DNA of 64,000 nucleotides from Riemerella columbina DSM 16469 (GTDB lineage Bacteria > Bacteroidota > Bacteroidia > Flavobacteriales > Weeksellaceae), in the NCBI RefSeq assembly GCF_000374405.1, contig NZ_KB894217.1, forward strand, positions 148,619 to 212,618, read 5' to 3'. The notes under the pieces were generated by a model. That model ran no database searches. It was given only the letters and a program-made list of their open reading frames with translations, and had not been told where the DNA came from. The translations under genes were made by a program, and so were the position numbers. Position 1 is the stretch's first letter. Each line of letters begins with the position of its first letter. Positions 43,418 to 52,688 of the stretch are shown here, piece by piece.

Positions 43418-44152
43418 TCACTCCTTCCCTGCCAAATGATTATAATCTTTCAACACTATTTTTATAAAATCAATAGATGAAGTGCCTTGCTTAGGTTCTG
43501 TTTTTATTGTAGAAGAAATTTTATCTGCTAACTTATTTATTATAGTATTATCTTTTTGCTTTAAAGCGCGTTCAAGATTGGTTTTGATAATCTGAACATC
43601 CGAATCCGAAAGAAGCAATACATTTGGATAGGTGACTTTGTAATCATTTTCTATGTTCTCAAAAATAGTTTGATTAATGCTGATATTATTTTTCAGATTA
43701 ATAACTGTAGTTCCACTTGCCAAACCTCCTAACCGCTGTCCTTTTTTACTAACAATAATGGATATAATGGCCACTACTCCACTGCTAAAATAAAAATCTA
43801 CTAATGCAAAAAACCAACGGATAAAATAATCTGAAAAATGGGCTTGATAACCATCAATTTTCACCACTTTAGTTTTTGTAATTCGCCTACCTGGAGTCTG
43901 ACCTTCCATGATAGATTCAAAAAATAAAGTATAGAAATACACCGGCGAAGTGATAATAGCAAATAAAGCAAAGTAAGAATAAGCATCAGAAGCTACGCTT
44001 ATATCAATTGAATCAAATAGCCAAATTGCCAACAATAAATATGCTACCTTAATGAGTGTATCAATAAAAAAAGCTAATATTCTTAATGCTATACTCGCCT
44101 GCAGTAATTTAATTTTTACATTTTGGCTCGTATTTATTTGTATATATTCCAT
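43418..44152 (-). CDS. RDD family membrane protein
   Basis: 244 residues from the ATG at 44152 (MEYIQINTSQNV); an upstream start at 44203 would overlap the divergent SpoIIM gene. N-terminal RDD domain with IALRILAFFIDTLIKVAYLLL, the GQTPGRRITKTKVVKIDG block and three helices; the C-terminal ~90 residues are soluble. In many bacteria RDD proteins lie beside SpoIIM and the MoxR-DUF58 genes, as here, which links the gene to the cluster on the + strand. Function unknown. Confidence 0.85.
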   Translation of the reverse strand: MEYIQINTSQNVKIKLLQASIALRILAFFIDTLIKVAYLLLAIWLFDSIDISVASDAYSYFALFAIITSPVYFYTLFFESIMEGQTPGRRITKTKVVKIDGYQAHFSDYFIRWFFALVDFYFSSGVVAIISIIVSKKGQRLGGLASGTTVINLKNNISINQTIFENIENDYKVTYPNVLLLSDSDVQIIKTNLERALKQKDNTIINKLADKISSTIKTEPKQGTSSIDFIKIVLKDYNHLAGKE

Positions 44153-44176
44153 AAAAAATCCTAATTTTACGCAATT

Positions 44177-45151
44177 ATGAGAGAGGTTGTATTTATCCGA
44201 CAAAATAAGTCTAAATGGTTAGAAACCGAAAAAGTTATCTCAGGGAATATTCATAAAAACCCTGATGAACTCTCTTCTCTGTACATTAATCTTATTAATG
44301 ATTTATCATACTCTCAAACTTATTATCCGAAAAGTAAAACGACGGAATACCTCAATCATCTCTCTTCGCAAATCTACCAAAAAATTTACAAAACAAAGCG
44401 TATTGAGCAGAATCGTTTTCTACATTTTTTTAAAACAGAAGTTCCTTTGTTAGCGTATCAATATCGGAAATATCTCTATTTTTCATTTATCCTATTTGCA
44501 ATATTTACATTTTTTGGAGCGATCTCTACACATTACGATGAAGATTTTGTAAGGCTTATTTTGGGAGACAACTATGTGGACATGACTTTAGAAAACATAA
44601 AAGAGGGAAATCCTATCGCTGTCTATGGCACGGGAAGCAATTGGGCTACCTCTGTATTGATTATCAGAAATAACCTTTTCGTGGGGGCAAATATGTTTTT
44701 TTATGGTGTTTTTGCAGGGTTCGGAACATTGTATATTTTAATGAAGAACAGTATTATGCTGGGGAGTTTTCAATATTTTTTCCAAACGCAAGGGGTATTA
44801 GGTGAAAGTATGCGAGGAATTTGGATTCATGGTGCTTTTGAAATCAGCGGGATGATTATTGAAGCAATGGCAGGATTTATCTTAGGTGCTTCTATACTTT
44901 TTCCAAAAACTTATTCTAGACTTAATTCTTTTAAAATAGGTTTTAAGGATTGTTTTAAAATTTTTATAAGTACCATTCCATTTACCACTATAGCAGGAAT
45001 TTTTGAAGGTTTTGTGACCCGCCATGCTTTAGATATGCCTTTAATATTAACATTATTCATTAGTCTAGGATCCTTTGGCTTTATATTTTTTTATTATGTA
45101 ATTTATCCAATATTTGTCTATAAAAAACAACTGAAATATGCAGATTTATAA
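44177..45151 (+). CDS. Stage II sporulation protein M (SpoIIM) family membrane protein
   Basis: 324 residues. A soluble N-terminal part (1-95), then about six helices with the SpoIIM pattern: NNLFVGANMFFYGVFAGFGTLYILMKNSIMLG and GIWIHGAFEISGMIIEAMAGFILGASILFP. In spore formers SpoIIM acts in engulfment; in Bacteroidota, which do not sporulate, it is part of the RDD-SpoIIM-MoxR cluster and its role is unknown. It overlaps the next gene by 14 bases. Confidence 0.87.
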   Translation: MREVVFIRQNKSKWLETEKVISGNIHKNPDELSSLYINLINDLSYSQTYYPKSKTTEYLNHLSSQIYQKIYKTKRIEQNRFLHFFKTEVPLLAYQYRKYLYFSFILFAIFTFFGAISTHYDEDFVRLILGDNYVDMTLENIKEGNPIAVYGTGSNWATSVLIIRNNLFVGANMFFYGVFAGFGTLYILMKNSIMLGSFQYFFQTQGVLGESMRGIWIHGAFEISGMIIEAMAGFILGASILFPKTYSRLNSFKIGFKDCFKIFISTIPFTTIAGIFEGFVTRHALDMPLILTLFISLGSFGFIFFYYVIYPIFVYKKQLKYADL

Positions 45152-46061
45152 AAAACGAGATTTTGGCGCTTTAATTTCCGACACATTTTTATTTCTAAAA
45201 CAACACGGAAAAAATTATTTTAAAAACTATTTAGTAATCAATGGAGGCTTAATGTTGCTATTATTAATCATTGCCGTTATAGGATTTAGAGATATTATAT
45301 CTCAACTATACCAATCCAATATGAACAATGCAAATCAAATCTTTGAGCAGTATTTAGACCAAAATTTTGGAATTTTCATTACCATCTGTATATTAATTTC
45401 TGTGGTTGGGTTATTCGTATGGCTTATGAATTTTGCATTTCCCATTATATATTTAGATAAAATGGGAAAAGAAAAGCGAAGTGATTTTACCGTAAGTGAA
45501 ATTGTAGAAGTTCTAAAGAAAAAAATGGGTAGAATTTTTATTTTCTTTCTCTTTTCGATGTTTATTTTGCTTCCTATGATGATGGTTGTGATGGGGGTTA
45601 CTATTGCTTCAATACTATTGATTATCGGTTTTCTTTTGATATTTATTGTATACCCTACCATGGTGAACATTTTCAATTTCAATATGTTCGACTATCTTGT
45701 TACGGATAATGGCGTTTTTAAGTCTTTTTCTAATGCATTGAGTATTCAGTTTTCAAAGAAATTCTGGGTATATATGGCGACTACTTTGGTCATGTATATC
45801 ATAATCCAAGTTATTGTTTCTGTATTTGCCATGGTTCCAGGAATGATGCTTGGTGTTCAAAGCACGGTATCTGCCAATACTTCTGATGACTTTTCAGTGT
45901 TAATGATTATTACATTGATTCTCTATGTTTTAAGTATGCTTGTTTCTATCATACTTTCTAACGCTATCTATATCTGTACAGGGTTAATGTATTTTGACGC
46001 TCGTACGGATTTACACCGAGAAGAATACTACAAGGAAATTGATGAAATCGGCAAATTATAA
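45138..46061 (+). CDS. Polytopic membrane protein of the MoxR-DUF58 cluster
   Basis: 307 residues, six predicted helices arranged in pairs (about 30-50, 75-100, 135-160, 165-185, 215-240, 255-285). I do not recognise a specific family; it looks like the glycerophosphodiester-phosphodiesterase membrane-domain/DUF4013 type of spanning protein often found next to SpoIIM. Its start overlaps SpoIIM by 14 bases and its stop shares one base with the next start (TAATG), so expression is coupled. Confidence 0.65.
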   Translation: MQIYKKRDFGALISDTFLFLKQHGKNYFKNYLVINGGLMLLLLIIAVIGFRDIISQLYQSNMNNANQIFEQYLDQNFGIFITICILISVVGLFVWLMNFAFPIIYLDKMGKEKRSDFTVSEIVEVLKKKMGRIFIFFLFSMFILLPMMMVVMGVTIASILLIIGFLLIFIVYPTMVNIFNFNMFDYLVTDNGVFKSFSNALSIQFSKKFWVYMATTLVMYIIIQVIVSVFAMVPGMMLGVQSTVSANTSDDFSVLMIITLILYVLSMLVSIILSNAIYICTGLMYFDARTDLHREEYYKEIDEIGKL

Positions 46062-46873
46062 TGAGATTAGCACTACTTTATATTAGTTTTTGGTTAAGTA
46101 TAACTTGCTATGCTCAGGAGGCTCCAACAGAAGCGCCTCCACCTCCTATGGATTCTATAGTTTCTACTGTAAAAGAAGCAAGTAATGATACAAATAGTAT
46201 TTCCACCGACTCTTTATTAAATAGAAATTACACTACGGATAACGAACTCAACCCTAGAGCTTTTGAGCCTAATTTCCAACAAAAATACCAAGGCGAGGAA
46301 TATGATTATACCAAAACTAAAGCCCGCCGCTCTTTATGGGATCGTTTCATGGATTACATTAAAGAAACTATTAGCAGTTGGTTGGGTTATGATGAAATAA
46401 AACACATTAATAAATTTACAAAAAATATCGGCTATATACTAGCAGCTGTGGTAATAGCACTTCTCATCTATTTCTTATTCAAATATGGAAGAGATAAAGA
46501 AGGTAATTGGTTTTTTTCTAAAAAAGTTAAAAATATCAATCCCAAAGTCAATCCTTTGGAAGAAAACATCCACGAAATCAACTTTCAACAGACCATTGCC
46601 CAATACGAGCGAGAAAAAGATTTTCGCTCGGCTATTCGCTATCAGTTTCTTTGGTGTTTAAAGTTTCTTTCTGATCATCAAAAAATTGATTGGCATCAAA
46701 AAAAGACCAATTCGGACTATTTAAAAGAACTGAAAGGAAAAGACCTTGTAAACTTTGAAAAAGCCGTTTATATCTTTGACCATATTTGGTATGGCGAATT
46801 CCCAATTGATGAGGCTAAATACCAACAACAATTGCCTATTTTTCAACCCTTAAAATCCGTAGAAAATGAATAA
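46061..46873 (+). CDS. DUF4129 domain protein
   Basis: 270 residues. Signal peptide (1-18, cut near CYA-QE), a low-complexity proline/serine/threonine stretch, one transmembrane helix at about 122-142 (GYILAAVVIALLIYFLF) and a C-terminal cytoplasmic DUF4129 domain (YEREKDFRSAIRYQFLWCLKFLSDHQKIDWHQKKTNSDYLKEL ... FDHIWYGEFPIDEAKYQQ). Known in clusters with MoxR ATPases and DUF58 proteins. Overlaps the next gene by 8 bases. Confidence 0.8.
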   Translation: MRLALLYISFWLSITCYAQEAPTEAPPPPMDSIVSTVKEASNDTNSISTDSLLNRNYTTDNELNPRAFEPNFQQKYQGEEYDYTKTKARRSLWDRFMDYIKETISSWLGYDEIKHINKFTKNIGYILAAVVIALLIYFLFKYGRDKEGNWFFSKKVKNINPKVNPLEENIHEINFQQTIAQYEREKDFRSAIRYQFLWCLKFLSDHQKIDWHQKKTNSDYLKELKGKDLVNFEKAVYIFDHIWYGEFPIDEAKYQQQLPIFQPLKSVENE

Positions 46874-48050
46874 GGCATTGAAAACATATGGTGTATTATT
46901 GGTAATAGTCTTAGTGGTGTTAAGCATTTTAGAACTGAATAAATCTAAAATGATTGATTGGTCGCTGAATTATAATATTGAGAAAAAATCGCCTTTTGGC
47001 TTATACATATTCGATAAAGAAGTAGACAGTTTACTTGGGGAACAATTGATAAGAACGGACGAAAACCCTTATACCTATTTAGAAAAGGATAGCCTACACA
47101 CTCCTAAGAATTATTTTTCCTTAGAGAAAAACTTTACTGATGAGGGAATCAATTATCTTTTAAACGAAGTTGATAAAGGTAGCACTGCAATGATGTTTTT
47201 TTCCAGTAATCAGTTTTATCAAAAACTAACAGACTCTTTGGGCGTAAATTTGGATACAGACTATGGTATTAAATATGATGAGAACCTCCATTTTTATTTT
47301 ACAGACAAAGCACTAGCCTCGGATAAAATCCTCTTATCCGAATCTCATAATAACTATTATTTTACAAGTTTTAATAAAGAGGCAAACATTCAAATTTTAG
47401 GCTATATAAAAGACGAAGTTGGTCATAAGAAGAAAGCAGTATTCATCAAAGTAAATTATGGAAAAGGAGCGTTTTACCTTTGTACCCAACCTATTCTGCT
47501 GACCAATTATTATCTGAAAGAGAAAGAAAATCAAAAGGCAATAGAAGGATTATTTTCCTATTTACCCAAACGCAAAACGGTGTGGTTTCAAAATAATTTG
47601 TCCAAACAATCTACCTCAGAGATGCGCTTTATTCTGTCTAACCCATCTTTAAGGTCAGCATGGTATTTAATATTGGTTGGGTTACTCCTCTTTCTATTTT
47701 TCCACGCCAAACGCCGCCAACGCATTGTGCCTATCATCGTTCCGAAAAAGAACAAATCGGTAGAGTTTGTCAAAAATATCGGAAATCTTTATCTTCAAGA
47801 GGGAAATCCGCAGGATATGGCAGAGAAAAAAATCACTTATTTCTTGAACAAAGTCCGTAATGAATTGTACATTACCACAGACCTTTCCGATGAAGATTTT
47901 GTACGAAGATTGCAACAAAAAACAGGAAAAGATACAGAAACTATCGAAAAGGCGGTGCAGAGAATGCGACTTATCCGAGCAAGGAAAGTTCGTATCACAG
48001 AAACTCAACTTATAGAACTGAATCAATTATTAGATAACATTTACCAATAA
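46866..48050 (+). CDS. DUF4350 domain protein
   Basis: 394 residues. An N-terminal helix (about 8-22, VLLVIVLVVLSILEL) and a second helix at about 265-282 frame an extracytoplasmic region of ~230 residues with the DUF4350 look (KSPFGLYIFDKEVDSLL ... LLNEVDKGSTAMMF ... KVNYGKGAFYLCTQPILLTNYYL). The C-terminal ~100 residues are cytoplasmic and helical. No catalytic motif is evident. It is coupled to its neighbours by an 8-base overlap and a 5-base gap. Confidence 0.8.
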   Translation: MNKALKTYGVLLVIVLVVLSILELNKSKMIDWSLNYNIEKKSPFGLYIFDKEVDSLLGEQLIRTDENPYTYLEKDSLHTPKNYFSLEKNFTDEGINYLLNEVDKGSTAMMFFSSNQFYQKLTDSLGVNLDTDYGIKYDENLHFYFTDKALASDKILLSESHNNYYFTSFNKEANIQILGYIKDEVGHKKKAVFIKVNYGKGAFYLCTQPILLTNYYLKEKENQKAIEGLFSYLPKRKTVWFQNNLSKQSTSEMRFILSNPSLRSAWYLILVGLLLFLFFHAKRRQRIVPIIVPKKNKSVEFVKNIGNLYLQEGNPQDMAEKKITYFLNKVRNELYITTDLSDEDFVRRLQQKTGKDTETIEKAVQRMRLIRARKVRITETQLIELNQLLDNIYQ

Positions 48051-48055
48051 TAATT

Positions 48056-49036
48056 ATGGAACATTCATCAGAATTCAAATCTCGATTAGACCTCACGCAA
48101 CTCAAACAGAGCGTAGAAAATATTAAAAGTGAAATCCGAAAAGTCATCGTAGGACAAGACGATATGGTAGAACACCTCATCGTCGCCTTACTTTCGGGTG
48201 GGCATACCCTACTCGAAGGGGTGCCAGGGGTGGCGAAAACGGTAACCGCCAAACTTCTTGCAAAAACGATAGATGTAGGCTTTAGCCGTATTCAGTTTAC
48301 ACCTGATTTAATGCCTTCGGATATTTTGGGGACTTCTATTTTCAACCTTAAAACCTCAGAATTTGAGTTTAAAAAAGGCCCTATTTTTTCGAATTTTATA
48401 TTGATTGATGAGATCAACCGTTCGCCTGCGAAGACGCAAGCCGCCCTCTTTGAAGTGATGGAAGAACATCAAATCACAATGGACGGCACTCGCTATACGA
48501 TGGAAGAACCTTTCTTTGTGATGGCAACCCAAAACCCGATTGAGCAAGAGGGAACTTACCGCCTGCCCGAGGCTCAGTTAGACCGTTTTCTTTTCAAGGT
48601 AAATGTGAATTATCCTACTTTGGAGCAAGAAATCGAAATCATCAAAAAACAGCACGAATCTAAATTTGAAAACAAATTAGAACCCGTGCAAACCATTCTC
48701 AAAGCCTCAGATATCATCGCTTACCAACGACAAATCAGAGATATTTTGGTAGAACCACATTTGATAGAATACATTGCCAAAATTGTGGTCAATACTCGCG
48801 AGAATCCATTCCTATACTTAGGGGCATCGCCAAGAGCCTCTTTGGCTTTACTAATTGCTTCTAAAGGCTTTGCTGCCATTCGCGGTCGTGATTTTGTTAC
48901 GCCAGAAGATATCAAGCATTCGGCATTTGGGGTACTTCGCCACCGTGTGATGGTTTCGCCTGAGCGAGAAATGGAAGGACTCTCAACCGAAGAAATTATC
49001 CGACAAATTTTGGAAGGAATCGAAATTCCGAGATAA
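48056..49036 (+). CDS. MoxR family AAA+ ATPase
   Basis: 326 residues. Walker A GVPGVAKT (a MoxR variant of GxxGxGK), Walker B LIDEINRSPAKTQAALFEVMEEHQI, sensor 1 FVMATQNPIEQEGTY, arginine finger in EAQLDRFLFKV and the C-terminal lid with ASPRASLALL. MoxR ATPases remodel or activate partner proteins, often with von Willebrand-type proteins such as DUF58. Base use is more GC-rich than in the preceding membrane genes. Encoded 15 bases before the DUF58 gene. Confidence 0.93.
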   Translation: MEHSSEFKSRLDLTQLKQSVENIKSEIRKVIVGQDDMVEHLIVALLSGGHTLLEGVPGVAKTVTAKLLAKTIDVGFSRIQFTPDLMPSDILGTSIFNLKTSEFEFKKGPIFSNFILIDEINRSPAKTQAALFEVMEEHQITMDGTRYTMEEPFFVMATQNPIEQEGTYRLPEAQLDRFLFKVNVNYPTLEQEIEIIKKQHESKFENKLEPVQTILKASDIIAYQRQIRDILVEPHLIEYIAKIVVNTRENPFLYLGASPRASLALLIASKGFAAIRGRDFVTPEDIKHSAFGVLRHRVMVSPEREMEGLSTEEIIRQILEGIEIPR

Positions 49037-49051
49037 AAGACCTCTTCAATT

Positions 49052-50386
49052 ATGATAAAATTTATCCGATCACTATATCTCAACAGTCTGTTTTACTATT
49101 GTATTACAGGGTTAGTCGTATTGTATATAGTGGCGTTTTTCTTTCCTCCTTTACTCTATTTTGTTCATCTACTTTTAGGGATTTTAGGGATGCTTATTCT
49201 CATCGATGGTAGTTTGCTTTATTTCAAAAAAGGTATCAAAACCCAGCGAATTTTACCCGAAAAATTATCCAACGGTGATGAAAACAATATTCAAATTTTC
49301 ATTAAAAATGACTATCCGTTTCTCATCAAAGCCCAACTGATTGATGAAATTCCTTTTCAGTTTCAATTAAGAGATTTTGAAATCAATCAAACATTGAAAA
49401 AAGGGGAAGATAAGTCCTTTTCCTACCCGCTCATCCCTAAAGAACGAGGAGAATACACCTTTGGCAGTTTAAATATATTCGTCTCCTCTCCTATCGGTTT
49501 GGTTGCCCGTAGATACAAGAATCATACAGACAAGATGTTGCCAACCTATCCCTCTTTTTTGAGATTGCCTGAGTACGAATTGGCGGCTCTTAAAAACGAA
49601 TTTCTATTAGGTGGTGTCAAGAAAATACGACGACTGGGGCAAACGATGGAATTCGAACAAATCAAAGAATATGTAATGGGCGATGATATCCGAAATATCA
49701 ACTGGAAAGCCACGAGTAAGAGAAATCAACTCATGGTCAATCAGTATGAGGAAGAACGCTCGCAGCGTATTTATATGCTCATAGACAAAGGGCGTACCAT
49801 GCAAATGCCTTTCAACGGATTGTCTTTATTGGATTATGCCATCAATGCTACCATGGCATTATCACATATTGTACTGAAGAAAAAAGATCACCCTGGCATA
49901 CTCACTTTTAGTAGAAAAGTAGAAAATATGGTAAAGGCAGACGCCAAGGGACATCAATTGAGAAGAATTGCCGAAACCCTCTATAATATAGAAACCGATT
50001 TTGCTGAAACCGATTTCGGAAGATTGTACGCAGATTTGAGAAAACAAATCACCAGACGCAGCCTTTTACTTTTGTTTTCTAATTTCGAAACTTTAGATGC
50101 ACTCAAAAGACAACTTTCCTATCTAAGAGCCATTGCTAAAAATCATGTGTTGATTATCGTTTTTTTCAAAAATTCAGAAGTGCATCAACTTATCACTGAT
50201 AGTAAAAAAACAACGACTCAACAGGTGTATGACCAAATTATTGCCGAGAAATTTGAATACGAGAAAAAACTCATTCGCTACGAACTCATGAAATACGGTA
50301 TCCAATCCATGTATAGCGAACCCGAAAACCTCAGCATCAATGTCATTAACAAATACATTGAAGTAAAAGTAAGAGGGTTGATATAG
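49052..50386 (+). CDS. DUF58 domain protein
   Basis: 444 residues. Two N-terminal membrane helices (about 12-35 and 40-57), a beta-rich segment, then the DUF58 domain with the signature GDDIRNINWKATSKRNQLMVNQYEEERSQRIYMLIDKG (about 207-250), which resembles a von Willebrand A fold with a partial metal site. It is the natural partner of the MoxR ATPase and the last gene of the coupled cluster that starts with SpoIIM. The biological process is unknown; envelope stress and beta-lactam response have been proposed for related operons. Confidence 0.9.
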   Translation: MIKFIRSLYLNSLFYYCITGLVVLYIVAFFFPPLLYFVHLLLGILGMLILIDGSLLYFKKGIKTQRILPEKLSNGDENNIQIFIKNDYPFLIKAQLIDEIPFQFQLRDFEINQTLKKGEDKSFSYPLIPKERGEYTFGSLNIFVSSPIGLVARRYKNHTDKMLPTYPSFLRLPEYELAALKNEFLLGGVKKIRRLGQTMEFEQIKEYVMGDDIRNINWKATSKRNQLMVNQYEEERSQRIYMLIDKGRTMQMPFNGLSLLDYAINATMALSHIVLKKKDHPGILTFSRKVENMVKADAKGHQLRRIAETLYNIETDFAETDFGRLYADLRKQITRRSLLLLFSNFETLDALKRQLSYLRAIAKNHVLIIVFFKNSEVHQLITDSKKTTTQQVYDQIIAEKFEYEKKLIRYELMKYGIQSMYSEPENLSINVINKYIEVKVRGLI

Positions 50387-50499
50387 GTTTTATTTTTAAT
50401 TATTTAGAGGTTATTTATGTTTCCTGATACAACAAAAATTACTCTTTCTCATTTTTAAGGGTGCTGAGCAAAAACTGTATACCAATTTGTATTTTTTGA

Positions 50500-50745
50500 T
50501 TAAAAATATTTAAATTTATAAGTAGGTTTTTCCCAATTATTCTTTTTTGCTAAAAAATAGAATTTTTTAAATTCACTCATAAGGCTATCTTCATTTTCAT
50601 CAATTTTATCTAAAATTTGTTTTTCAAAGCTTTCTGTACTATCAAATAAATCTTCAATAATTTCATATTTAAGCAGTGTTAGATTTTTATTGGATGTACA
50701 ATTTTTTTTCATTAAAGCCTCAATATTTTCATTATCTTTAAGCAT
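50500..50745 (-). CDS. Small hypothetical protein
   Basis: 81 residues, acidic and helical (MLKDNENIEALMKKNCTSN, then a lysine- and phenylalanine-rich tail ending KPTYKFKYF). No signal or membrane segment. It lies 8 bases after the small membrane protein gene downstream of mnmE, so the three genes may be co-transcribed. No known family; a genuine gene is likely but not certain. Confidence 0.45.
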   Translation of the reverse strand: MLKDNENIEALMKKNCTSNKNLTLLKYEIIEDLFDSTESFEKQILDKIDENEDSLMSEFKKFYFLAKKNNWEKPTYKFKYF

Positions 50746-50753
50746 ATTATTAA

Positions 50754-51083
50754 TTATTTTAATTTATTATAAAATTTAAATGGTTCAAAGTCATAATGAC
50801 TATTGCTGACTCTTTCATAGATATAAAAAATTAAAATCAATATTGAAGCATAAGCAACTTTTTTACTAAATGACTTCAAACTAAAATAATATATCCCACC
50901 TGAAACCAATAAGGTTAAAATTACTACTAATATATCTAAGTAGTAAGAACTTTTTAAAGATTCAAAAATAGTTAAACTAACAAATTCATCTATAAACCTT
51001 TCGATTAGCGGAATAAATAAAAATAATAGTATAGTGCCTAAAAAATAATAAAATATCTCCTTAATAGTCTTGCTTTTATACAT
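50754..51083 (-). CDS. Small membrane protein of unknown function
   Basis: 109 residues from the ATG at 51083 (MYKSKTIKEIFYYFLG). Three hydrophobic segments: about 11-30, 47-65 and 71-90. A longer form from a TTG at 51128 would overlap mnmE. No recognised domain. It follows mnmE by 29 bases on the same strand and precedes the 81-residue gene by 8 bases. AT-rich, unlike mnmE, which may point to later acquisition. Confidence 0.5.
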   Translation of the reverse strand: MYKSKTIKEIFYYFLGTILLFLFIPLIERFIDEFVSLTIFESLKSSYYLDILVVILTLLVSGGIYYFSLKSFSKKVAYASILILIFYIYERVSNSHYDFEPFKFYNKLK

Positions 51084-51112
51084 TATGTTTGATAAATTAT
51101 TAATAATTCCAA

Positions 51113-52507
51113 CTACTTCCCAATACAAAAATTCGCAAAGATATTCCCAAGCAATTCATCATTGGTGATTTCTCCCGTGATTTCTCCGAAATGATAAAGG
51201 GCTTCTCGGATATCGATAGCGAGTAAATCGCCCGTAATACCTAAATTGAGTCCTTCTTGGACTTGTTGCATCGCTCGTTGGGCTTTGATAAGGGCATCGT
51301 AATGCCGAGCGTTGGTAACAATGGCATCGCTGCTTTTGAGAGCTCCCGTGTTTACGAATTGCAAAAAGTGATTCTGCAAAGCCTCCACACCTTGTTTTTC
51401 TTTGGCGGAAAGCAATACCAAATCAGGGATTTGCTGCTGCAATTGGGTTCGTTCTTCTTCAGATAACAAATCCATTTTATTGGCAATAACCACCAGAGGT
51501 TTATGCGGGAATTGCTGTTTAATTTTCTCAATTTCCGATTGAATTTCGGCGATGGATAATTGCTGATTTTGCACCTTTTTTACATCAAAAAGATAGATAA
51601 CAATTTGTGCCTGTTGCATCTTTTCAAAGGTTTTTTTGATGCCCAATTCTTCAATCGTATCAGTGGTTTCACGAATCCCTGCGGTATCGATAAATCGGAA
51701 GCCAACCCCCCCGATGGCAATTTCATCTTCGATGGTGTCGCGGGTGGTTCCCGCAATATCGCTGACAATGGCGCGTTCTTCGTTGAGCAAGGCATTGAGC
51801 AAAGTCGATTTTCCTACATTGGGTTCACCTACAATGGCAACGGGAATTCCGTTTTTCAACACATTCCCAACGGCAAAAGAATCTATCAAACGATTGAGGG
51901 CTTTTTGAATACGCGTAACAAGCGTTTGAAACTGCGAACGGTCGGCAAATTCTACATCTTCCTCTGCAAAGTCTAATTCCAATTCGATAAGTGAGGCAAA
52001 GTTCAGCAATTCGGTGCGTAGTTCTTGAATTTCATTGGTAAAACCACCTCGCATTTGTTGCATCGCCAACTGATGACTGGCTTCATTATCACTCGCAATC
52101 AAATCGGCTACGGCTTCGGCTTGACTCAAATCCATTTTGCCATTGATAAACGCTCGCAAGGTAAATTCGCCCGCTTGTGCCATTCGGCAACCTTGTCGCA
52201 ACAACAAATTGATGATTTCTTGCTGAATATACGGACTTCCGTGGCACGAAATTTCTACCGTTGGCTCGCCCGTGTAGGAACGATTGCCGTGAAAAACACT
52301 CACCAACGCCTCATCTATGATACGATTTTGGTCTTTAATATACCCCAACTGCAAGGAGTGTGTGGGCTGTTGGCTGAGTTTCACTTTGTTTTTAGCCTCA
52401 AAAATAGGTTCGGTAAGGGCAATGGCATCCTTCCCCGAAACGCGAATAACGGCAATGGCACCCGCTCCTGGGGCTGTGGCAAGGGCAACAATGGTATCGT
52501 GGTTCAT
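51113..52507 (-). CDS. mnmE: tRNA uridine-5-carboxymethylaminomethyl modification GTPase
   Basis: With MnmG it modifies U34 in tRNAs that read NNA/NNG codons. 464 residues from the ATG at 52507. N-terminal folate-binding domain (TIVALATAPGAGAIAVIRVSG), a helical domain split by a Ras-like G domain with GEPNVGKSTLLNALL, DIAGTTRDT, DTAG and ANKMD, and the C-terminal CIGK motif with the essential cysteine. All are intact. mnmG is not in the window. Confidence 0.97.
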   Translation of the reverse strand: MNHDTIVALATAPGAGAIAVIRVSGKDAIALTEPIFEAKNKVKLSQQPTHSLQLGYIKDQNRIIDEALVSVFHGNRSYTGEPTVEISCHGSPYIQQEIINLLLRQGCRMAQAGEFTLRAFINGKMDLSQAEAVADLIASDNEASHQLAMQQMRGGFTNEIQELRTELLNFASLIELELDFAEEDVEFADRSQFQTLVTRIQKALNRLIDSFAVGNVLKNGIPVAIVGEPNVGKSTLLNALLNEERAIVSDIAGTTRDTIEDEIAIGGVGFRFIDTAGIRETTDTIEELGIKKTFEKMQQAQIVIYLFDVKKVQNQQLSIAEIQSEIEKIKQQFPHKPLVVIANKMDLLSEEERTQLQQQIPDLVLLSAKEKQGVEALQNHFLQFVNTGALKSSDAIVTNARHYDALIKAQRAMQQVQEGLNLGITGDLLAIDIREALYHFGEITGEITNDELLGNIFANFCIGK

Positions 52508-52574
52508 CAATGGTAATCAATTTAAAAATAATAAATAAAAATATACTTTAAAATCAGCAACTTAACTCTACGGC

Positions 52575-52688
52575 TTATTTTGCTACATCTCTCAAAATAA
52601 TCTTATCATTTTTTTTTGTATATGAGCCATACATGATAACTGAGAAAATACCTAAGACGAAAAGAATGACTAAAAGAAAACTATTCAT
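52575..52688 (-). CDS. Small single-span membrane protein, 37 residues
   Basis: ATG at 52688, stop at 52575. The product begins MNSFLLVILFVLGIFSVIMYG, one hydrophobic helix, followed by a basic tail (SYTKKNDKIILRDVAK). A -7-like TAAAAATA complement (minus-strand TATTTTTA) lies at 52738-52731. Its length and shape fit small membrane proteins that are often missed in annotation. It is in the 640-base gap between mnmE and the M4 protease gene and is by far the best coding candidate there. Confidence 0.45.
   Translation of the reverse strand: MNSFLLVILFVLGIFSVIMYGSYTKKNDKIILRDVAK

Noticed and set aside
51560-51976. 138-codon frame on the + strand inside mnmE
   Set aside because: Antisense to the conserved G domain of mnmE; no domain or start signal of its own.
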